Shown here one piece after another: positions 57,975-64,000 of a stretch of DNA of 64,000 nt. The DNA is taken from contig OX044355.1 in the NCBI GenBank assembly GCA_943846595.1, positions 1,116,001-1,180,000 of the forward strand, written 5' to 3'. Both the position numbers and the translations under genes were made by a program. This stretch comes from an uncultured Polaribacter sp. GTDB lineage: Bacteria; Bacteroidota; Bacteroidia; Flavobacteriales; Flavobacteriaceae. Each line of letters begins with the position of its first letter. Within the stretch, counting starts at the first letter, position 1. The notes under the pieces are model-generated. The model did not search any database, was not told where the DNA came from, and saw nothing but the letters and a program-made list of their open reading frames with translations.

Positions 57975-58439
57975 CTATAAAATAGGAATACATAAATCTA
58001 CAATAAATTTATTTTCTGGATGCTCTTGTGCATTGTTGTAGTAAATTTCAAACGGAGCTATTGTTGATTTTTGATACCCATACTTAAGCATCCATGCAAA
58101 TGAGGCTTCCCAAGCTTGTTGAAACTCTACGGGGGTAATTTCTAAGCTTGAAACAAGACATTTTGTACTTTCGAGAGTTCTTCGTGTTATTTCTCCTTCA
58201 ACAGGTATAGGTTTGTTTAAAACAATGCAGGCGCTAATTCGTAGGGCACTTGGATCGGTTGTTTTGGGGCTGTCATGATAAATAGTAACCATTTTTGTGC
58301 GCTCATTGATCAACCCTTTTGGAGCCGCCCATTGAACGAGTCGGTCATAAACTCCTCCAATAGCTTCTATTTTTCCTTTGTAGGAAATAGCAGCAAGGGC
58401 TAATGTTTCTACTTGTTTTATAGCCGTATTTGTTTTCAT
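57975..58439 (-). CDS. GyrI-like / AraC effector-binding-domain protein
   Basis: 154 residues with only the SoxR/AraC-type effector-binding fold: VETLALAAISYKGKIEAIGG, VTIYHDSPKTTDPSALRISA, VSSLEITPVEFQQAWEASFA and PFEIYYNNAQEHPENKFIVD. No DNA-binding domain. Such stand-alone proteins bind small molecules or proteins. 9 bases after the gene below. Confidence 0.8.
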   Translation of the reverse strand: MKTNTAIKQVETLALAAISYKGKIEAIGGVYDRLVQWAAPKGLINERTKMVTIYHDSPKTTDPSALRISACIVLNKPIPVEGEITRRTLESTKCLVSSLEITPVEFQQAWEASFAWMLKYGYQKSTIAPFEIYYNNAQEHPENKFIVDLCIPIL

Positions 58440-58448
58440 CTTATTTTT

Positions 58449-58973
58449 TTAGGAATGCGCTTTCTTAATTTCTTGTAATGTTTTATCAGAATGAATGTAT
58501 TCTGAAATAATTGCATATCGCAATGCAGTAATATCTAGTTCAAAATAGTTTGCCCATTTGCTTTCTTTGAATAAATGTGTTATTTGTTTTTTTCTTTTTA
58601 TTGCTTCTGAGAAATTAAATAAATGGGTGGTAGAGGTTTTCTGATTTGATTTGATTTCTGCCGTTTTTTTATCAAAGTTAATGTCAATAAAAAATATCTT
58701 TTCTTTAGAATGAATAGGATAAAAATCATTCCACTTGGCAAAGCCAATCCTGGTTGTTTGGTTTTTGTAGTCTTCTTTAGCAATCAATTTCCACCTACAA
58801 TTGGCAACTCTTCCCCAATGGTTTGATTTACGATAAATACCTTCTTCTGTGTAAAAGTAACGACTCTCTGATTTACTTTTATAATTTATTTTTTCTGGAA
58901 AAGAAAAATCGTTTGTTTGTGTAAATTCACAAAAGGTATGTTTAAAGAAATTGGATTGATTGTAGGCTTTCAA
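58449..58973 (-). CDS. Uncharacterised protein with TTG start
   Basis: 174 residues, soluble, rich in Lys and aromatic residues (FYPIHSKEKIFFIDINFDKK, YRKSNHWGRVANCRWKLIAK). The first plausible start is TTG at 58973; no in-frame ATG occurs in the first part of the protein. It is followed closely by the GyrI-like gene. I do not recognise a family. Confidence 0.65.
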   Translation of the reverse strand: MKAYNQSNFFKHTFCEFTQTNDFSFPEKINYKSKSESRYFYTEEGIYRKSNHWGRVANCRWKLIAKEDYKNQTTRIGFAKWNDFYPIHSKEKIFFIDINFDKKTAEIKSNQKTSTTHLFNFSEAIKRKKQITHLFKESKWANYFELDITALRYAIISEYIHSDKTLQEIKKAHS

Positions 58974-59089
58974 GAAAATATTTTTATAAATGCAATGAAA
59001 ATGTTACCACGAATATACAGAAGCAATTTCACAATTTAAGAAAAGATTGCATAGAAAATAAAGAGACTCCTTTGGTGTATTGCATAAAA

Positions 59090-59121
59090 AAAAACGCAAT
59101 CAAATGAATGATTGCGTTTTT
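59090..59121 (-). terminator. Intrinsic terminator downstream of dnaK
   Basis: AAAAACGCAATCA and TGATTGCGTTTTT form a 13-bp stem with a six-base loop, T-rich on both sides. It lies about 95 bases past the dnaK stop. Confidence 0.88.
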
Positions 59122-59184
59122 GCTATTTTAAAGAATGATTCTTTTAAAGGTTCTCCAGATAAATAGGAGGAAGCGATTCACTTA

Positions 59185-59203
59185 ATAACACTTAAAGTGT
59201 TAT
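59185..59203. repeat. 19-base palindrome just after dnaK
   Basis: ATAACACTT, A, AAGTGTTAT. Nine-base arms, 12 bases past the dnaK stop (59215). It could be a second 3' hairpin protecting the message or a protein-binding site. Confidence 0.5.
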
Positions 59204-59214
59204 CTGATCTCTAC

Positions 59215-61119
59215 TTACTTTACTTCTTCAAAATCTACATCTTCTACATTGTCTCCTTGCGCATCAGCTTCTGGTTGACCTTGTTGCTCTGCTCCTGGAT
59301 TTGCTCCTTCAGCGCCACCTTGTGCTGCATACATCTCTTCAGATGCTGCTTTCCAAGCTTCGTTGATGGTTGCTAATGCAGTATCAATTTGTGCTAAATC
59401 TTTCGATTCGTGTGCTGCTTTAAGTTCTACTAAAGCTGCTTCGATCGGTGCTTTTTTATCGTCAGATAATTTTTCTCCAAATTCTTTTAATTGCTTTTCT
59501 GTTTGGAAAATCATAGAATCTGCCTCATTGATTTTTTCTGCAGTTTCTTTTGCAGCTTTATCAGCATCGGCATTTTCTTCTGCTTCTTGTCTCATTTTAG
59601 CGATTTCTTCTTCAGATAATCCTGAAGATGCTTCAATTCTAATCTCATGAGATTTGTTAGTTCCTTTGTCTAAAGCAGATACTTTAATAATCCCATTGGC
59701 ATCAATGTCAAAAGTTACTTCAACTTGAGGAACTCCTCTTTGTGCTGGAGGTAAACCATCTAAATGGAAACGTCCAATTGTATTATTGTCTGCCGCCATT
59801 GCTCTCTCTCCTTGTAAAACATGAATTTCTACAGAGGGTTGGTTGTCTACTGCTGTAGAGAATACCTGAGATTTTTTTGTAGGTATGGTTGTGTTTGCAT
59901 CAATTAACTTTGTGAATACATTCCCCATTGTTTCAATTCCTAATGATAAAGGGGTAACGTCTAATAATAATACATCTTTTACATCACCAGATAAAACTCC
60001 ACCTTGAATTGCAGCTCCTAAGGCTACTACTTCATCAGGGTTTACCCCTTTACTTGGAGATTTTCCGAAGAATTTCTCTACCGCTTCTTGTACTGCAGGG
60101 ATTCTTGTAGAACCACCAACTAAAACAATTTCATCAATATCTGAAATTGTCAAATCAGCGTTTTTTAATGCTGTTTGACAAGGTTTAATAGTTCTTTTTA
60201 CCAGATCGTCAATCAACTGCTCAAATTTAGCTCTAGACAAAGTTCTTACCAAGTGTTTTGGTCCGCTTGCAGTAGCTGTAATATAAGGTAAGTTAATTTC
60301 AGAAGATGTAGTGCTAGATAATTCAATCTTCGCTTTTTCAGCAGCTTCTTTTAAACGTTGTAAAGACATTGGATCTTCTCTTAAGTCCATGTTTTCGTCC
60401 GCTTTAAATTCTTCAGCCAACCAGTTAATGATCTTCTCATCTACATCATCTCCACCTAAATGTGTGTCTCCATCAGTAGCCAATACTTCAAATACACCAT
60501 CTCCTAATTCTAAGATAGAAACATCGTGTGTTCCACCACCAAAATCAAAAACAACAATTTTCTTATCATCGCTAGACTTGTCTAAACCGTAGGCTAATGC
60601 AGCTGCGGTTGGCTCATTTATAATTCTTCTTACTTTTAATCCTGCAATTTCACCTGCTTCTTTTGTAGCTTGTCTTTGTGCATCGTTAAAATAAGCTGGT
60701 ACAGTAATTACAGCTTCTGAAACATCCGCTCCTAAATAGTCCTCAGCTGTTTTTTTCATTTTCTGTAAGACCATTGCAGAAACTTCTTGTGGCGTATACA
60801 AACGACCATCAATGTCTACTCTTGGTGTATCATTGTCTCCTTTGACTACTTTATAAGGTACTCTCTTTACTTCTTTTGAAGATTCAGAGAATTTATTTCC
60901 CATAAAACGTTTGATAGAATATACGGTTTTGGTAGGGTTGGTTACTGCTTGTCTTTTTGCAGGATCTCCAATTTTACGCTCACCATCTTCAACAAATGCA
61001 ACGATTGAGGGAGTTGTTCTTTTTCCTTCTGAATTAGGAATTACAACTGGCTCATTTCCTTCCATCACAGACACACAAGAGTTGGTTGTTCCTAAATCTA
61101 TTCCTATAATTTTACTCAT
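59215..61119 (-). CDS. dnaK: Chaperone DnaK (Hsp70)
   Basis: 634 residues. ATPase domain opens [18 protein letters not shown], with [35 protein letters not shown] and [12 protein letters not shown]; the substrate domain has [14 protein letters not shown]; the C-terminus ends in an acidic DVDFEEVK tail typical of DnaK. No dnaJ or grpE adjacent. A sigma-54-like sequence rather than a CIRCE element lies upstream. Confidence 0.98.
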   Translation of the reverse strand: MSKIIGIDLGTTNSCVSVMEGNEPVVIPNSEGKRTTPSIVAFVEDGERKIGDPAKRQAVTNPTKTVYSIKRFMGNKFSESSKEVKRVPYKVVKGDNDTPRVDIDGRLYTPQEVSAMVLQKMKKTAEDYLGADVSEAVITVPAYFNDAQRQATKEAGEIAGLKVRRIINEPTAAALAYGLDKSSDDKKIVVFDFGGGTHDVSILELGDGVFEVLATDGDTHLGGDDVDEKIINWLAEEFKADENMDLREDPMSLQRLKEAAEKAKIELSSTTSSEINLPYITATASGPKHLVRTLSRAKFEQLIDDLVKRTIKPCQTALKNADLTISDIDEIVLVGGSTRIPAVQEAVEKFFGKSPSKGVNPDEVVALGAAIQGGVLSGDVKDVLLLDVTPLSLGIETMGNVFTKLIDANTTIPTKKSQVFSTAVDNQPSVEIHVLQGERAMAADNNTIGRFHLDGLPPAQRGVPQVEVTFDIDANGIIKVSALDKGTNKSHEIRIEASSGLSEEEIAKMRQEAEENADADKAAKETAEKINEADSMIFQTEKQLKEFGEKLSDDKKAPIEAALVELKAAHESKDLAQIDTALATINEAWKAASEEMYAAQGGAEGANPGAEQQGQPEADAQGDNVEDVDFEEVK

Positions 61120-61167
61120 AATATTTATTTTATATTAAATTCATTTTTAATTCAATATCTTCCTACA

Positions 61168-61185
61168 TTCAAAGTGTGTGCCAAC
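61168..61185 (-). promoter_or_regulatory. Sigma-54-like or alternative promoter element before dnaK
   Basis: Minus strand GTTGGCACACACTTTGAA. TTGGCAC matches the -24 half; the -12 half reads TTTGA rather than TTGC. No CIRCE (TTAGCACTC-type) repeat was found in the 61120-61443 gap, which is otherwise AT-rich with no ORF. Confidence 0.35.
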
Positions 61186-61443
61186 TGTTTTTTAATTGTA
61201 AAATGTCAGTTATTCCAGTCAATTTTGTTTTAATAATGTCATTTTGGCATATAACATCTTTCTTTGTATTATTGCTTTACATTAGGTTTTTTATCTAATT
61301 GCTGAAATAAAGTTGGTCATTCAGTATTTTTTTCATTATTACTTTATTTTTTTTAATTAATTTTTGTAAAATTGGTAATCTTTTAATAGTTTTTTTGTAT
61401 TATTGACATGAATAATTTTTAACTAACTCTAATTAATTACATT

Positions 61444-61896
61444 ATGAATACAAATTTCAAAGACCATTTTATTAAAGCATTACTCCATTTTCTTTACAAC
61501 TATTTTGTTTATTTCTTGTTTGTTGTTCCATTTGATTTGTGGAAAAAGGCAGTTGTTAGACTTTCAGAGCAGAAGTCGAATGGGTCGATCAATATTACAA
61601 AGATTAAAAGTCAATGGCCATTTTTGTCATTTATGAAGTCTTTTACTATTGATTTTCTTATCGATGGATTCATTCTCATGAGTTATGTGACTGCACCGAT
61701 TATTGCAATCGTTGCTGGTATTGGTGACGGTGGCTTTTTAGGTTTCCTTTTTATTCTTATTGGATCTTATTATGCTCCGCTTGGATTATCTTTGTTTAGA
61801 GATATTGTACAGCTTTCGATTCTCCCAATAAAAAAGTTTTTAAGCTGGGCGAAGAAACCTGCTCAATATATGGATTTAAAAATCGAGAACAAATAA
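61444..61896 (+). CDS. Small membrane protein of unknown function
   Basis: 150 residues with hydrophobic segments near 15-32 (LHFLYNYFVYFLFVVPFDLW), 70-95 (IDFLIDGFILMSYVTAPIIA) and 95-120 (GGFLGFLFILIGSYYAPLGL). Hydrophilic loops between them. No family recognised. Single gene with terminator. Confidence 0.75.
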   Translation: MNTNFKDHFIKALLHFLYNYFVYFLFVVPFDLWKKAVVRLSEQKSNGSINITKIKSQWPFLSFMKSFTIDFLIDGFILMSYVTAPIIAIVAGIGDGGFLGFLFILIGSYYAPLGLSLFRDIVQLSILPIKKFLSWAKKPAQYMDLKIENK

Positions 61897-61940
61897 TTTA
61901 TATTTTATAAAATTCAAAGAATTTAATTATATAGTATTTT

Positions 61941-61968
61941 AAAAATAGCCCGCGAGGGCTATTTTTTT
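61941..61968 (+). terminator. Intrinsic terminator of the membrane-protein gene
   Basis: AAAAATAGCCC, loop GCGA, GGGCTATTTTT, then T run. Confidence 0.92.
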
Positions 61969-62115
61969 TATGTTAGTTTGCCTTTTTGATTATGATTTTT
62001 CTATACTTTTTTAAGAGGCTGTAGCTTTGAGTATTTTTTAGTATAAGCACAAATAAAATTAGGTTTTATTGTTGTATTTTATACATTTACACAAAATATA
62101 TAATTTTAATTACCA

Positions 62116-63540
62116 ATGTCGCAATTTATTAGTGTTTTTGATATGCTTAAAATTGGTGTGGGGCCCTCAAGTTCCCATACCTTAGGTCCTTGGAGAGCAG
62201 CGCAGCAATGGATCTCAAAATTAAAAGAATCAAGTCGTTTTTTGTGGGTTGATGAGGTTAAAGTGGATTTGTATGGTTCTTTATCATTAACAGGGAAAGG
62301 ACATGCTACAGATGCTGCAATCTTACTAGGTTTAAGTGGAACAGATCCTGAGTTCATTCCAATTGAAGAGATTGATGCCATCTTAGCTGCTGTTAAAGAC
62401 AGCTCATTATTGTATTTGAATAATGAGAAAATGATCTCTTTTTCTATTGATAACATTCAATTTAATAAAGAGTTTCTTCCTTTAAATCCTAACGGGATGA
62501 CATTTACAGCATTTCAAAATAAGGAACTTATTTCTAAAGAAACCTATTATTCAATTGGTGGTGGATTTATCATTCAAGATGATGATTCGTTGGTAGATGA
62601 AATTGAAGTAACAAAACAAAATTTTCCATATCCAATTAACCGTGCAGTAAAATTAGAGCAGTATTGCGAGCAAGAAAATTTAGCTATTTCTGAAATTGTA
62701 CTTCAGAATGAATTGGTGTTAAACTCTATAACTAAAATTGATGACGAATTGCATCGTATTTGGACTACAATGCTAGAATGCATGTATATAGGTTGTCATA
62801 CAAAAGGTGTTTTACCTGGCGGGCTTTCTGTAAAAAGGCGTGCTTTTGACACCCATGTCAAGTTGATTAAAGATACACAATATACAAATCCGGAAGATTG
62901 GATTAGGGCAATAAGGAGTACAGAAGTAAAATTTCGTGAAATTTTAAAATGGGTAAGTTGTTTTGCACTTTCAGTAAATGAAGTGAATGCCTCTTTAGGT
63001 CGCGTCGTTACGGCTCCAACTAATGGAAGTGCTGGGGTAGTTCCTGCTGTTTTAATGTACTATCTGGTAATAGAAAACCATGAGGCAGATTTTGAACACA
63101 TTAAAAAATTCTTACTAACGGCCGGTGAAATTGGAAGTATTTTTAAGAAAAATGCGACAATTTCTGCTGCGATGGGTGGCTGTCAAGCAGAAATAGGGGT
63201 TTCTTCAGCTATGGCAGCGGCAGCATTAACTGAATTGTTAGGCGGATCTCCAGCTCAATGTTTAGTTGCTGCAGAGATTGCCATGGAACATCATCTAGGC
63301 TTGACTTGTGATCCAATTGGTGGCTTGGTACAAATACCCTGCATTGAAAGAAATGCAATGGGGGCAATAAAGGCGATAAATGCTGCAGAAATGGCTTTAG
63401 AAACAGATCCAAAAGAGGTGAAAGTTCCGTTGGATAAAGTGATTGACACGATGTGGGAGACCGCTAAAGATATGAATAAAAACTATAAAGAAACTTCTAG
63501 GGGAGGTTTGGCAGTTACTGTTAGGATGGTGGACTGCTAA
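62116..63540 (+). CDS. sdaA: L-serine ammonia-lyase (iron-sulfur type, single chain)
   Basis: 474 residues. Converts serine to pyruvate and ammonia. The N-terminal domain opens ISVFDMLKIGVGPSSSHTLG and has GSLSLTGKGHATDAAILLGL. The catalytic domain has the cluster cysteines in MGGCQAEIGVSSAMAA and LTCDPIGGLVQIPCIERNA. Single-chain form, alpha and beta halves fused. Followed by a terminator. Confidence 0.96.
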   Translation: MSQFISVFDMLKIGVGPSSSHTLGPWRAAQQWISKLKESSRFLWVDEVKVDLYGSLSLTGKGHATDAAILLGLSGTDPEFIPIEEIDAILAAVKDSSLLYLNNEKMISFSIDNIQFNKEFLPLNPNGMTFTAFQNKELISKETYYSIGGGFIIQDDDSLVDEIEVTKQNFPYPINRAVKLEQYCEQENLAISEIVLQNELVLNSITKIDDELHRIWTTMLECMYIGCHTKGVLPGGLSVKRRAFDTHVKLIKDTQYTNPEDWIRAIRSTEVKFREILKWVSCFALSVNEVNASLGRVVTAPTNGSAGVVPAVLMYYLVIENHEADFEHIKKFLLTAGEIGSIFKKNATISAAMGGCQAEIGVSSAMAAAALTELLGGSPAQCLVAAEIAMEHHLGLTCDPIGGLVQIPCIERNAMGAIKAINAAEMALETDPKEVKVPLDKVIDTMWETAKDMNKNYKETSRGGLAVTVRMVDC

Positions 63541-63566
63541 TTTGTTATAAGGAAGTTTCAAACAAA

Positions 63567-63597
63567 AAAAACCAGGAGTAGAAACTCCTGGTTTTTT
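63567..63597. terminator. Bidirectional terminator between sdaA and proteorhodopsin
   Basis: AAAAACCAGGAGT, loop AGAA, ACTCCTGGTTTTT. T-rich on both strands, so it can serve both converging genes. Confidence 0.92.
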
Positions 63598-63614
63598 AGT
63601 TTTGAGTAAATACT

Positions 63615-64000
63615 CTATTTGTTAGAACTTTGAACAGCTAAGTTATAGATTACCAAACCAAATCCAATTTTGTTAATTGCATCACCAATATTATAGATAA
63701 TATCCATATTTAAGTTAGGTAGTAGATCAGAGTACCATTGACCTGTTGATGTTCCTGCCATATATCCTAATGGGTATATAGCCCATCCAACTAATACAAA
63801 CCAACATAAAGTTTTGTGAGCACTTAATACAGATCCACCAGCCTCAACAGCTAACTTCTTCGCAGATCCTAACCAAATGTCATAAACAATTTTAAAGTAT
63901 GCAGCTCCAGATAGAAGTCCCCAAATCTGTGCGTTAGGTTTGTCAATAGCTTCACCTATATAACCAGTTACAAGCATAACAACAGACCAGAAGATTAAAC
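63615..64000 (-). CDS. Proteorhodopsin, C-terminal part (5' end beyond window)
   Basis: About 128 residues visible; the gene continues past the right edge. The frame reads LIFWSVVMLVTGYIGEA, LSGAAYFKIVYDIWLGSAKK, LCWFVLVGWAIYPLGYMAG and ends in GDAINKIGFGLVIYNLAVQ, where the Lys in DAINK is the retinal Schiff-base residue of the last helix. This matches the proton-pumping proteorhodopsin group of marine flavobacteria; the DTE or NDQ motif of helix C that would settle proton versus sodium pumping is outside the window. Confidence 0.95.
   Translation of the reverse strand, partial: LIFWSVVMLVTGYIGEAIDKPNAQIWGLLSGAAYFKIVYDIWLGSAKKLAVEAGGSVLSAHKTLCWFVLVGWAIYPLGYMAGTSTGQWYSDLLPNLNMDIIYNIGDAINKIGFGLVIYNLAVQSSNK

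Overview
This window reads as a stretch of a marine Flavobacteriaceae (Bacteroidota) chromosome. Supporting signs are an AT-rich sequence, a SusC-type TonB-dependent receptor, a protein with a type IX secretion (T9SS) sorting tail, TAnnTTTG promoter elements (the Bacteroidota primary sigma consensus), genes largely without Shine-Dalgarno sequences, DUF2141/CIA30/DUF389 family proteins, and a proteorhodopsin gene entering from the right edge. Polaribacter or a close proteorhodopsin-bearing relative would fit; this is inference, not an identification.

Layout. 1-5000 (mostly minus strand): a SusC/RagA receptor cut by the left edge, a fossil of a SusD C-terminus, a small lipoprotein gene frameshifted in a homopolymer, and a POTRA/Omp85-like outer-membrane protein. 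5000-22600 (plus strand): the str, S10, spc and alpha translation operons as one block (rpsL-rpsG-fusA-rpsJ; rplC to rpsN; rpsH to secY-infA-rpmJ; rpsM-rpsK-rpsD-rpoA-rplQ), interrupted by a few structured non-coding gaps. 22600-27600: carA, eno, gltA and a DDAH-like amidinohydrolase, most followed by clear intrinsic terminators. 27600-28760: a small toxin-antitoxin island wedged between the DDAH-like gene and a second guanidino-modifying enzyme (CtlX). 29700-42100: mixed housekeeping and cell-envelope genes: a T9SS protein interrupted by a stop codon, PafA-type alkaline phosphatase, an MlaE/MlaF-like ABC pair, tRNA-Lys, CIA30, DUF389, a SprT-like protease, an SDR, an amidohydrolase, a beta-helix lipoprotein and glutamine cyclotransferase. 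42300-49500: rpmE2, gcvP, a UbiA-like membrane protein, a SerB-SerA fusion and an M23 peptidase.

49500-57500 is the most coherent metabolic unit: kynU, kmo, a broken DUF1697 gene, a RidA-family 2-aminomuconate deaminase, 2-aminomuconate semialdehyde dehydrogenase, a catalytically odd SDR, 3-hydroxyanthranilate dioxygenase and ACMS decarboxylase. Together they would take kynurenine through 3-hydroxyanthranilate to 4-oxalocrotonate, the oxidative tryptophan catabolic route; tryptophan dioxygenase and formamidase are not in the window. With gcvP, SerB-SerA and serine deaminase nearby, the right half is rich in amino-acid metabolism.

57500-64000: a three-gene minus-strand group (DUF2141, GyrI-like, unknown), dnaK, a membrane protein, L-serine ammonia-lyase, and the C-terminal part of proteorhodopsin.

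No wholly new multi-gene system was found. The best leads are non-coding: a three-stem RNA directly before rpsD, an attenuator-like leader before rplC, hairpins before rpsH, rpsK and rplQ, terminators carrying a promoter -7 element in their loop, and a structured repeat-like element inside the kynurenine operon. Several genes are visibly broken by a single event (T9SS protein, DUF1697, lipoprotein).
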